Origin: Chloroflexota bacterium
Lineage (GTDB): Bacteria > Chloroflexota > Anaerolineae > Anaerolineales > Villigracilaceae
Length of the DNA stretch: 64,000 nt
Assembly (NCBI GenBank): GCA_016223135.1
Contig: JACRPQ010000002.1
Location: 36,626 to 100,625, forward strand
Direction: 5' to 3'
A program made the translations under genes and the position numbers. Below are positions 1 through 7,535 of this stretch, one piece after another; positions within the stretch are counted from its first letter, which is position 1; every line of letters starts with the position of its first letter. The notes below the pieces were generated by a model, which did no database searches, was not told the origin of the DNA, and worked only from the letters and a program-made list of their open reading frames with translations.

Positions 1-4
1 CCAG

Positions 5-1189
5 TCAATTAATATCACTACGGACAGCATCCAGCAATCTCAAATAGGCAGGCAGAACGCTCCCCCAATTGTACTTTTCACGCACCAGACGGCGGGCGTT
101 TTCCGCAAGCCGCAGGCGCAGACGCTCATCACGCAATATCTTTATAACATACTCCGCAAAATCCGACGAAGAATCAGCCACGAACAGATGCTCGCCTGCC
201 TGTGCCTCCAACCCTTCCGCTCCTTTCGAGGTGGCAACGACGGGCGTGCCAAGCGCCATCGCTTCGAGAATCTTCAGCCGCGTCCCGCCGCCGCTCAACA
301 GCGGCGCAATGCTCACCGTGCAGGAGGCAACCAGCGATTTGATGTCGTCCACATAGCCCGCCAGCGTCACATTCCGCATGGAGGGCAGGGGCAGGTTTTC
401 GTGATCGCCTGTGATCATCAACTGCGCTTCGGGGATTTGCTCCAAAATCAACGGAAAGACCTCCCCCACAAACCATGTCATCGCCTCGTAATTGGCGCGG
501 TACTTGAACGGACCGCTGAAGATGATGGTATTCGCCTGCTTTTCAGCATGAATGCCTTCATATTCATCCACGTTCAGGCAGTTGGGGATGACCGCTGCTT
601 TCGCGCGTTCCTGCGGGAAGTTCCGCGCCAGCAAGCCGCGCTCGCGTTCCGAAGCCATCGTCACCAGCCGAAAACGGCGCAGGAGTTGGGAAAGGTACAG
701 GCGGAGTTTGAACCAGGTCAGGGCGCGGCGGAGGCGGATTTTCCCATCGGCAGAAAAAGCCTGATCGTGGAACAGTCCAATCTCGAATTCTTCAAACGCA
801 GTGGGCGCGTCGCCAAAGTACGGCGCGTACGCCGCCATCTGCAATTGCGAGGCGATGATCAGGTCGAACTTCTCTTCGGTCAGCGCCTGCATGATCGCCT
901 CTGCCATTTCGGGCGAGAAAGTATCCACAACGGAACGCGGTTTGGGACTCAGGAAACCGAGACGGGCGCGCAGTGTGCGCGGATCGAACTCCCGCCACGG
1001 CACGACCCGCACCTTCGAGCAAATTGCGCGAACTTCGGGCGCATCGGGACTCACCTCAGCCTGGTCGGCAAAACTGAGCAGGGTCACACGATGATGCTGA
1101 CTCAAGCCGCGCAGGAGGTTGTAGATGCGGATCTTCGAGCCGTTATTCATCGGGTAGGGGAACCAGCGGGAGAGGAAGAGGATGTTCAT
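5..1189 (-). CDS. Glycosyltransferase, GT4-like (GT-B fold)
   Basis: This 394-residue protein is a cytoplasmic glycosyltransferase that would transfer a sugar from a nucleotide donor to a lipid-linked glycan. The N-terminus (MNILFLSRWFPYP) and a glycine-rich loop (NGSKIR) fit the acceptor domain of GT4 enzymes. The donor domain carries GGGTRLKILEAMALG at residues 300-314, followed by a second glutamate near 325, the usual GT4 nucleotide-binding signature. Family length is 350-420, so it looks complete. It starts at ATG without an obvious Shine-Dalgarno site. It is the most distal gene of the polysaccharide locus in this window and is separated from the next gene by the PIN toxin pair and a repeat-filled gap. 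Donor and acceptor sugars cannot be read from sequence. Confidence 0.85.
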   Translation of the reverse strand: MNILFLSRWFPYPMNNGSKIRIYNLLRGLSQHHRVTLLSFADQAEVSPDAPEVRAICSKVRVVPWREFDPRTLRARLGFLSPKPRSVVDTFSPEMAEAIMQALTEEKFDLIIASQLQMAAYAPYFGDAPTAFEEFEIGLFHDQAFSADGKIRLRRALTWFKLRLYLSQLLRRFRLVTMASERERGLLARNFPQERAKAAVIPNCLNVDEYEGIHAEKQANTIIFSGPFKYRANYEAMTWFVGEVFPLILEQIPEAQLMITGDHENLPLPSMRNVTLAGYVDDIKSLVASCTVSIAPLLSGGGTRLKILEAMALGTPVVATSKGAEGLEAQAGEHLFVADSSSDFAEYVIKILRDERLRLRLAENARRLVREKYNWGSVLPAYLRLLDAVRSDIN

Positions 1190-1594
1190 CGAATGACAAT
1201 AAGTTACTACTTCATGGTACGCAGAGGGTGCGTCGCACCTTCGCTGCCAAAGAAAGTCCCAAGCGGCATTTTGAGTGTTGTTGTGGGCATATCTGCCCGT
1301 ATGGTGCGACGCACTGCGGAAGGTGCGTTACTACATCTGAAGGTGAGACATTAGGTATCGGCGCTTATTATCACAGCCCAAAGTCCAACATTGGAGAGCA
1401 TCTCTTACACTGTGGTGCAGAGGACGTTCTCCTTTGGCACCGCCCGTCAGGGCAGGTGTAACGCTCGTTCAACCTTGCGCTGTTACTCTATTCCCCATTA
1501 GCAGAAAGAGATTGTCAGTAGATCGCGAAAAGCCCTTGCGCAGCAGGCAATAATGGACGGTCGTCTGCAAACTGTCACGTGACCAGGTTTCGAT
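1190..1594. repeat. Gene-free stretch with degenerate palindromic repeats
   Basis: No convincing gene is present in these 405 bases. The stretch holds a short perfect palindrome, GGTGCG-T-CGCACC (1228-1240), a related block around 1312-1336, and at about 1366-1434 a decayed copy of the element seen at 10308-10384 (shared words include AAAGTCC, GAGAGC, CTCTTAC and GACGTT). It looks like accumulated repeat debris between a glycosyltransferase and the PIN pair. Confidence 0.5.
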
Positions 1595-1816
1595 CTACTT
1601 TCTTTTCGGCGGTTTTAGTTTGGACTTGGACATTTCTTTTAGCAAATCGTCCAAAGTCATATCGGCAAAGAGGGTTTTACGTTCCTCTGTGTAATCGCCG
1701 TAACCAGTGGTGAATTGATTTACAAAGCGGATGGTGTTCACCACGCCAATTTCTTTATAAAGGACCTGTAAAGCCTCCCTGGTAATTTCAGCAAGCGGAA
1801 GGGTGTTTGCTATCAT
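1595..1816 (-). CDS. Small protein paired with PIN toxin (putative antitoxin)
   Basis: A 73-residue protein begins at the ATG one base after the PIN gene stop (TAA-A-ATG). A longer frame starting at 1852 overlaps the PIN gene and is less likely. The sequence contains EALQVLYKEIGVVNTIRF and FTTGYGDYTEER, a pattern I associate with small proteins found next to PIN-domain genes; no biochemical role is established for it that I know of. By position it is the likely partner or antitoxin of the upstream PIN protein. The order toxin-then-partner is the reverse of the common antitoxin-first arrangement. The C-terminus is lysine-rich (KSKLKPPKRK). Confidence 0.6.
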   Translation of the reverse strand: MIANTLPLAEITREALQVLYKEIGVVNTIRFVNQFTTGYGDYTEERKTLFADMTLDDLLKEMSKSKLKPPKRK

Positions 1817-1817
1817 T

Positions 1818-2258
1818 TTATAACTCCTCTGCCAGTTCAAGCGGGGAAACAACTTTTACTTTTAAACCCGATGTTTTCTTTGCCTTCTTCAAAAGGGCGC
1901 TGTCGCAAGTGCAGAAATAATCCGCGTGAGCGCTCTCGGCGGATGCCAGATGAACTGCATCCAAAAAGTGAATGCCGAGATCAACCAGTTCTCTCGAACG
2001 CTTTTCGATTTTGGGGCTCATGCTCACGTAGTCTTTTGCTTTTGCAACCACTTCCAACGCATACTCCTTGCGGATCTGGTTCGAGTTGCGATGAATTTCG
2101 AACAACAGGATTTCCGAAGAAATCAAATTCACCTTGTCTGCTTCTGCCAGCGATAGAATGCCCAACACAGCCTCCGCCTCCAGCGCAATACGGAGTTGGG
2201 ACTTGCTATCCAGCGGGCGTTGTATGCTGCAAGTGTCAAGATAGATTACGGGTTTCAT
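1818..2258 (-). CDS. PIN-domain ribonuclease, VapC-like toxin
   Basis: This 146-residue protein has the acidic residues expected of a PIN nuclease: D8 in IYLDTC, E54 in LLFEIHR, D100 in HFLDAVHLA and D119 in CTCDSALL. PIN toxins of VapBC systems cleave RNA in a metal-dependent way and are held inactive by a partner protein. The following small gene is one base away and is the likely partner. A TATAAT-like -10 box sits 8 nt before the ATG, with a palindrome just upstream. The pair lies inside a polysaccharide locus, where such modules often act as stabilising or inserted elements; that role is inference. Confidence 0.8.
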   Translation of the reverse strand: MKPVIYLDTCSIQRPLDSKSQLRIALEAEAVLGILSLAEADKVNLISSEILLFEIHRNSNQIRKEYALEVVAKAKDYVSMSPKIEKRSRELVDLGIHFLDAVHLASAESAHADYFCTCDSALLKKAKKTSGLKVKVVSPLELAEEL

Positions 2259-2266
2259 TATTTTGA

Positions 2267-2284
2267 ATTATAGCACTGGCAGTG
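2267..2284 (-). promoter_or_regulatory. Promoter and putative operator of PIN pair
   Basis: On the minus strand a TATAAT box (2272-2267) ends 8 nt before the PIN start codon, so the mRNA would be leaderless or nearly so. Directly upstream lies the palindrome CACTG-G-CAGTG (2274-2284), suitably placed for autoregulation by the toxin-partner complex. The -35 region is poor. Confidence 0.45.
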
Positions 2285-2319
2285 TTACTGCATTTTCGTG
2301 ATCTACCGATATTGGGGAA

Positions 2320-3546
2320 TTACAGGCTGTACAGATATTCTTCTATCTCTTCGGTCATGCGGCGGAGGTCGAATTTTTCGGCGGCGGTTCGGCGGGCGGA
2401 CTCTGCCAGTTGTTTGCACAGGGCAGGGGAATCAATAAGACGTTTCAATTGGCGGCTCAACGCTTCGGGGTCGTTTGGCGGGAAGGTCAGGGCGTTTTCG
2501 CCATCTTGCAGGATTTCCGCCGCGCCGCCCACCGCTGTGCCGACAACGACCACGCCCGCCGCCATCGCCTCGACGATGACCCGCCCGAACGGTTCTGCCC
2601 AAATCGAAGGGAAGATGAGGATGTTGGAATGGGCATAGAGGGAGGGTAAAGCCTCTTTGGGCTGAACAGGCAAAAAGTCCACGAAGGAGGCGAGGCGGGC
2701 GCGCGCCACAAATTGACGGAGAACCTGCACGTAGTCCGCATCCCCATCGCCGACAATCGTCAGTTTGACGTTTTCCACGCCGTAATGCCGCACAAGGCGA
2801 CCGACCCCTTCAATGGCGGTATGGACGCCCTTTTCACGGGTGAGCCTGCCCACGTAGAGCAAAGAGACAGTCTCTGGGAGACTGGCGCGTTGAAGGTTGA
2901 GGTAGGGGCGCGTGTCAATCGCGCCATAGATGATTTTGGAATGTTTGGGGGTGACGCCCTTGCGCTGGAGTTCGGTTTGCATGAAGGCGGAGGGGAAGAG
3001 GGCGTGTTCCACCTGGAGGGCAGGGCGCGGTTCGCGCGCGAGGATGCGGCGGGCAAAGGGACGCAGGAAAAGTTTGGGAAGCCCCGTGAGCGGATTACGG
3101 GCGGGGGCGTTCCAGTAGTTTTCGTACTGGCTGGGCAGCGTGAGCCAGTAATCGCCGATGTAGCAGGCAACCCTGCCTGGCAGAAGTTCCTCGGCGAGGG
3201 CGGGGAGCGAGCGCGGCAAATTCCACATGCCCCACAGGAGGATGGCATTGGGTTTGTGCTGCTCGACGGTGCGGCGCAGGATGGTCAGGTTTTCGCGTTC
3301 GCGCCGTTTGCGGCTGATAAAGAACTGGAAGGCGTTGCGAAGCGAGGCAAGTTCCATTTCGAGATGAAGTTCGCGCCGCACCCAGGCGGGATCGGGTTCG
3401 GGGAGGGAGGCGCGTCCGTGCGTGCTGGTGAGGACAAGCACGTCATGTCCGCGGCTGCGCAGACCGTCGGCGACTTCGCCGCACCATTGCTCGTATCCGC
3501 CGCGGCTGGCGGGAGGGTAGAAGTTGCTGAGGAAGAGCAGTTTCAT
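2320..3546 (-). CDS. Glycosyltransferase, GT4-like
   Basis: A 408-residue GT-B glycosyltransferase. The N-terminus MKLLFLSNFYPPASRGGYE is the typical acceptor-domain start with a glycine-rich loop, and the donor domain contains EPFGRVIVEAMAAG near residue 320, the EX7E-type motif of GT4 retaining enzymes. The ATG overlaps the stop of the upstream GT2 gene by 4 nt, so translation is coupled. It is a paralogue of the protein encoded at 4814-6052: both share MK(L/V)LFLSN(F/L)YPP, the SxxxxFxxRGHDV-type region and the WGMWNL(P/S)(R/K)SL segment. The two probably add related sugars. Specificity is unknown. Confidence 0.87.
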   Translation of the reverse strand: MKLLFLSNFYPPASRGGYEQWCGEVADGLRSRGHDVLVLTSTHGRASLPEPDPAWVRRELHLEMELASLRNAFQFFISRKRRERENLTILRRTVEQHKPNAILLWGMWNLPRSLPALAEELLPGRVACYIGDYWLTLPSQYENYWNAPARNPLTGLPKLFLRPFARRILAREPRPALQVEHALFPSAFMQTELQRKGVTPKHSKIIYGAIDTRPYLNLQRASLPETVSLLYVGRLTREKGVHTAIEGVGRLVRHYGVENVKLTIVGDGDADYVQVLRQFVARARLASFVDFLPVQPKEALPSLYAHSNILIFPSIWAEPFGRVIVEAMAAGVVVVGTAVGGAAEILQDGENALTFPPNDPEALSRQLKRLIDSPALCKQLAESARRTAAEKFDLRRMTEEIEEYLYSL

Positions 3547-4763
3547 CGGCGGCGCAGGGCTTTGAGCCGTTCAAGGAGGCGCTCTCCCAACAGGGATTTG
3601 ACCCAGCGCGAGAGCAGGGAGGGCGCGAACAGCCGTTTGAAGTCGTTTTGCACGGCGCGGCGGAAGAAGCGGCGGGCGAGGTCGAATTCGCGCGTGCCGT
3701 AGGCGAGCAAGCCAAGCGAGTGGAACATGCGGGCGCGGGCGGCGCGCTGGAGACGCTTGACCTCGTGCGCGGTGGAAGCGTCGGCGAACAGGCGCTCCAT
3801 CATGCCAAGCAGGGGGAGGCTGTTGCGCCTCACGTTCAGGGATGCCAGATCGCCCATGTGTCCTTTGGGCTGGTCGCCGCAGCCGAGTTGGTAGTAGGTG
3901 TCCACTTCGAGCAGGAGGCTGGGGCAGATGTTTGCCATTTTTTGAAAGCACTCGTAGGAGCGTTGGGGATGACCATACTGCAGGTACTCGACGCACGAGC
4001 CGAGGTAGGCGCGTCCGTAGGCGCGGTGGAGGAGCGAATCTCCCGCCGAGGCTGGCTCTGCACCGACATGTTTCTTCAGCACGGCGAGACGGGCAGTGAG
4101 CATCCGCAGCGGGTCGGTGGACATGCTCCCTGCGAGGACGCGGTGACGGGTCAGGATGTGAGGCGAGTGGATGAGACGGAATTTCTTCGCCGCCCGCAGC
4201 CAGACGTCCCAGTCTTCGCACGCCCGCAGGGACTCGTCGAAGAAGCCGACTTCGTCGTACACGCGCCGCCGCAGGAAAACCGATTCGGGGACGAAGAAGT
4301 TTCCGTCGAGCAGAGCAGTGTAGAGGTCCGCGGGGGAAACGGGGCGGTTCTCAATTTGCGGCAGAGGGTTGTCGGCTTCGTCCACAAAGCGATAGCCGCA
4401 ATAGACGCCGTCCGCCGCGGGGTCTGCCTGCAGCGCCGCGACCAGCGTTTCGAGGAAGTTCGGCTCGTACATGTCGTCGGCGTCCAGCACGCCGATCAAC
4501 TCGCCTTTGGAGGCGCGCAGTCCCGTGTTGCGCGCGGCGGAGAGACCGGCGTTGGTCTGGTAGATGTAGCGGATTTGATCGCCGAAAGCCGCCGCCACTT
4601 TGGCGCTATCGTCGGTCGAGCCGTCGTCCACCACGATGATTTCGACGGGGCGGTAGGTCTGATTTAGCACGCTGCGGATGGCGTCTCCGAGAAAGCGGGC
4701 ATGGTTGTAGTTGGGGATGATGACGCTGACGAGAGGTGATTCAGGGGACATGGATTTTTTCAT
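3543..4763 (-). CDS. Glycosyltransferase family 2 with C-terminal extension
   Basis: A 406-residue protein with a GT-A domain over residues 10-230: VVDDGST at 44-50 binds the nucleotide and DADD at 94-97 is the metal-binding DXD-type motif. GT2 enzymes are inverting transferases acting on the cytoplasmic face of the membrane. The C-terminal 170 residues are helical and not part of the catalytic core. Start could be M1 or M5; neither has a strong ribosome-binding site. It overlaps the downstream GT4 gene by 4 nt. It belongs to the run of glycosyltransferases that build the repeat unit exported by the locus. Confidence 0.87.
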   Translation of the reverse strand: MKKSMSPESPLVSVIIPNYNHARFLGDAIRSVLNQTYRPVEIIVVDDGSTDDSAKVAAAFGDQIRYIYQTNAGLSAARNTGLRASKGELIGVLDADDMYEPNFLETLVAALQADPAADGVYCGYRFVDEADNPLPQIENRPVSPADLYTALLDGNFFVPESVFLRRRVYDEVGFFDESLRACEDWDVWLRAAKKFRLIHSPHILTRHRVLAGSMSTDPLRMLTARLAVLKKHVGAEPASAGDSLLHRAYGRAYLGSCVEYLQYGHPQRSYECFQKMANICPSLLLEVDTYYQLGCGDQPKGHMGDLASLNVRRNSLPLLGMMERLFADASTAHEVKRLQRAARARMFHSLGLLAYGTREFDLARRFFRRAVQNDFKRLFAPSLLSRWVKSLLGERLLERLKALRRR

Positions 4764-4809
4764 CCGAGTTCAAAGATTAACCTTGCGCAACAGGCGGTTG
4801 TGTAAACCC

Positions 4810-4825
4810 GGCGTTAGAGAGCGCC
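4810..4825. repeat. Dispersed hairpin repeat (GGCGTTAGAGAGCGCC type)
   Basis: A copy of a small palindromic repeat, GGCGTTAGAGAGCGCC followed by AGTTACGC. It overlaps the 3' end of the minus-strand glycosyltransferase gene and supplies its stop codon (TAA at 4816-4814). Related copies lie at 10327-10342, 10366-10383, 26738-26753 and 38767-38782. Confidence 0.6.
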
Positions 4826-6052
4826 AGTTACGCGGAGGAGATACGCCTCGAGGTTGGCGACCATTTTGTGGATGTCGAAACGTTCCTCGGCGGTCTTTCT
4901 GCCGCCTTCCGCCAGTTTGCGTAACAGCGACGGGTCACCCAGCAGACGGCGAATTTGTTTTGCCAAATCCGCTGCGTCGCCGGGCTGGAAGAGCAATCCG
5001 TTTTCGCCATGGACGATGGTCTCCGCTGTGCCGCCGTTCGCCGAACCGACCACCGCCATGCCGCACGCCAATCCCTCCTGCATGATGCGCGCCAGCGGCT
5101 CCGCCCAGACCGAAGGCAGGAGCAGGACATCGAATTTGCCGAGAAAGGCTGGCAATTCGGCGCGCGGAATCGGCGCATGAAACTCGACCACATCGGACAA
5201 CCGATGCTGACTCACAAGCCCGTGCAGGCGCGCCTCGTACTGCTGGTGTCCCTTGCCCAAAATGGTGAGACGCAGACGCTTCCGCTCCTCCGCCGATAAC
5301 TGACTCAACGCCTCGAGGATGGTATGCACTCCCTTATGCTCCGCCAAAATGCCGACGAACACAAGCGACAGGACGCCGTCCTTCAATTCGTATGTCCGTT
5401 TGTCTGCCTGGGCGAGGTAGTTGGTCAGGTCTATGCCTTCGTAGATGACGGGCGCATCCTTGAGCGGGACGCCCGCCTCCAGCAACTGGTCGCGTTGAGC
5501 GGCGGAACAGCACGGCGCATGTTCGAAGCGCAGCGGAACCGGCTCCCATTCCTCGCGCAGGACGAGGCGGGCGGGAATTCGCAGCAGGCGTTTGGCAAAG
5601 GTTTTGAGCGGCGAGGTGGCGGGGGAATCCCAGAACTGGCGGTGCATGTTCGCCTCGATGGGCCACGGATTGGCGAGATAGTACACCACGCGCGAACCCA
5701 TCAGCCGTTCTGCCTCCTGCGCCAGGCTCTTCGATAAGTTCCACATACCCCAGATGAAGATGACATCAGGCTTTTCTTCTGTCACCAGGCGGCGCAGATG
5801 TTCCAAATTCCGCGCGCGGCGCTGCGGATAGGACCAGGCGTCCTGCATCTTGTAGAATTGCAGGTCGCCTTCCAATGAGAGCAGGCGGTGGATGTTGCCT
5901 TCAGAGAACGGGCGGTCGTAACCGTAGGCGCTCGTCAATACGGAGACTTGATGTCCGAGGCGGGCAAAGCCCTCCACCGCTTCCTGACAGAGAGCCTCGT
6001 ACCCGCCAATGACGTGCGGAGGATACAGGTTGGAGAGGAATAAGACTTTCAT
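4814..6052 (-). CDS. Glycosyltransferase, GT4-like
   Basis: A 412-residue GT-B glycosyltransferase. I chose the ATG at 6052 (MKVLFLSNLYPPHVIGGYE) because it matches the start of the paralogue at 2320-3546; an in-frame ATG at 6088 would add 12 unlikely residues. The donor-domain signature EPLARIMQEGLACG lies near residue 315. The last residues (RVTGAL) and the stop are encoded within a dispersed hairpin repeat, so the C-terminus may have been reshaped by repeat insertion. A repeat-rich 230-base gap separates it from the next gene upstream. Confidence 0.85.
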   Translation of the reverse strand: MKVLFLSNLYPPHVIGGYEALCQEAVEGFARLGHQVSVLTSAYGYDRPFSEGNIHRLLSLEGDLQFYKMQDAWSYPQRRARNLEHLRRLVTEEKPDVIFIWGMWNLSKSLAQEAERLMGSRVVYYLANPWPIEANMHRQFWDSPATSPLKTFAKRLLRIPARLVLREEWEPVPLRFEHAPCCSAAQRDQLLEAGVPLKDAPVIYEGIDLTNYLAQADKRTYELKDGVLSLVFVGILAEHKGVHTILEALSQLSAEERKRLRLTILGKGHQQYEARLHGLVSQHRLSDVVEFHAPIPRAELPAFLGKFDVLLLPSVWAEPLARIMQEGLACGMAVVGSANGGTAETIVHGENGLLFQPGDAADLAKQIRRLLGDPSLLRKLAEGGRKTAEERFDIHKMVANLEAYLLRVTGAL

Positions 6053-6121
6053 TGAGGTGTGTCCGTGTTTTGGTCCACTAATCTTCACTAATCTGCGCTA
6101 ATCTTCTTTTCGGTTTCTTTC

Positions 6122-6220
6122 TACCGTACATTTCTCTCGTGAAAAACCCTAAAGGTCTTTTTGGAAATTCTCAAATTCACGAAGGGAAAGCAGACCTTTA
6201 GGGTTTCTGTGTGTACGGTA
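6122..6220. repeat. Nested inverted-repeat element, MITE-like
   Basis: A 99-base element bounded by TACCGTACA (6122-6130) and TGTACGGTA (6212-6220), with an inner perfect inverted repeat AAACCCTAAAGGTCT (6144-6158) / AGACCTTTAGGGTTT (6192-6206). It has no coding capacity and lies in the gap between two glycosyltransferase genes. On RNA it could form a long hairpin and might act as a weak terminator. Confidence 0.55.
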
Positions 6221-6281
6221 AAGAATTCGGTTTTTCAAAATTCGCGCAGATTGGTGTAGATGAGCGAAATAGGTGAGCGTC

Positions 6282-7535
6282 CTATGCCCTGGCATTGACC
6301 AGCACCGCTTCGAGGCGGGAAATATACTGCTCCCACGAATGATAGCGCACGGCGTCCTCACGCGCCTGCCAGCCCAGCCGTTCGCGCAGAGAGACATCCG
6401 CCATCAGCCGACCAACCGCTTCTGCCAGCGCCGCTTCGTCGCCCGGCGGGACGAGGAGTCCGTTTTCGCCGTCGCGCAGCACGTCCACAATCTGCCCGAG
6501 GGCAGAGGCAACCACCGCCTTGCCCGCCGCCATATACTCGAAGAGTTTCATCGGCGAGAGCCACATCTCACGTTCCATTTTTGGCACAGGGACGACGGCA
6601 ATATCCGCCGCATTCACAAAGCGTACCACATCGGCGTGAGAGACGAAGCCGGTGAAATGTGCCGCTTCGCCCAGCCCCAAGTCCTGCGCGAGGCTCATCA
6701 TCCGTCCGCGCTCTGCCCCGTCCCCCACCAGCAAGAGACGAGCGTCAGAACGGTCTTTTTGCACAAGCGCAAAGGCGCGCAGCAGAGTCGGCACATCATG
6801 CCATTGATAGAAACTGCCGACGAAGACGAGCAGCGGCTGGTCTGCCGTCAGCGAGAGGGAGGCGCGGGTCTGCGCGCCCAGGTTCGGGTCCGGTTGGAAG
6901 CGGTTCACGTCCACTGCGTTGGGCAGGACGATGAGTTTATCCGCCGGCACGTTCCAGTTTTGCATCAGATGTCGTTTGGCGATTTCGGAGACGCACACGA
7001 CGCGGCGGGCGATCTCCAGGTTGAAGCGCAGCAGGCGGCGGGCGCGCCATCGCAGCCAGGCTGGGAGCGGCTTGCCCATAAAGTCGAGTTCGGCGATTTG
7101 GTCGGCGTCGAAGAACATGACGTAGGGCAGGCGCAGTTTGCGGCACGCCATCGCCGCGCCCGCGTTGTAAAGACTGTTGCGTTCGAAGACCACGTCACAG
7201 CCCGGCAGGATTTGCAGACAGGCGTCGTAACGGCGCAGGTTGGAGAAGACGTTGAGATAAGGCACGCCGAACAACTGCTGAAGTTTCCACGCGGCTTTCG
7301 AGAGCAGGTCGAACCAGCGGCGCGCCGTCCATGTGTGCGGAGCGGTTTCGGTTTCGGTCAGGTCGCTCACGCACACATCCTCCAACCCGCGCGGCGCAAT
7401 CCACGTCACGGTATGCCCGCGCGCCCGCAGACCCTCGGCGATGTATTTCTGCTGGATGTGCGCGGCGTCGTGCGGATTTTGCCCGCGCATTTCGTCCACC
7501 CAGATTTGATCGGGGAGGCAGTGGGCAATTTTCAT
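6282..7535 (-). CDS. Glycosyltransferase, GT4-like
   Basis: A 417-residue GT-B glycosyltransferase beginning MKIAHCLPDQIW at the ATG 7535-7533, which overlaps the stop of the upstream gene by 4 nt (ATGA). The reading frame stays open further upstream, but that part is a shadow of the neighbouring glycosyltransferase gene. Donor-domain features include PVPKMEREMWLSPMKLFEYM and AAGKAVVAS near residue 320-345, typical of GT4. The N-terminal domain has the HxxxxxxGLRARGH region for acceptor binding. It belongs to a coupled GT2-GT4-GT4 string (8887-10278, 7532-8890, this gene). Confidence 0.86.
   Translation of the reverse strand: MKIAHCLPDQIWVDEMRGQNPHDAAHIQQKYIAEGLRARGHTVTWIAPRGLEDVCVSDLTETETAPHTWTARRWFDLLSKAAWKLQQLFGVPYLNVFSNLRRYDACLQILPGCDVVFERNSLYNAGAAMACRKLRLPYVMFFDADQIAELDFMGKPLPAWLRWRARRLLRFNLEIARRVVCVSEIAKRHLMQNWNVPADKLIVLPNAVDVNRFQPDPNLGAQTRASLSLTADQPLLVFVGSFYQWHDVPTLLRAFALVQKDRSDARLLLVGDGAERGRMMSLAQDLGLGEAAHFTGFVSHADVVRFVNAADIAVVPVPKMEREMWLSPMKLFEYMAAGKAVVASALGQIVDVLRDGENGLLVPPGDEAALAEAVGRLMADVSLRERLGWQAREDAVRYHSWEQYISRLEAVLVNARA

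Noticed and set aside
188..1354. Long plus-strand frame opposite the first glycosyltransferase.
   Set aside because: It is the antisense shadow of a clearly coding GT4 gene. The same applies to the long opposite frames over clpB, recJ, pepF and the gcv genes.
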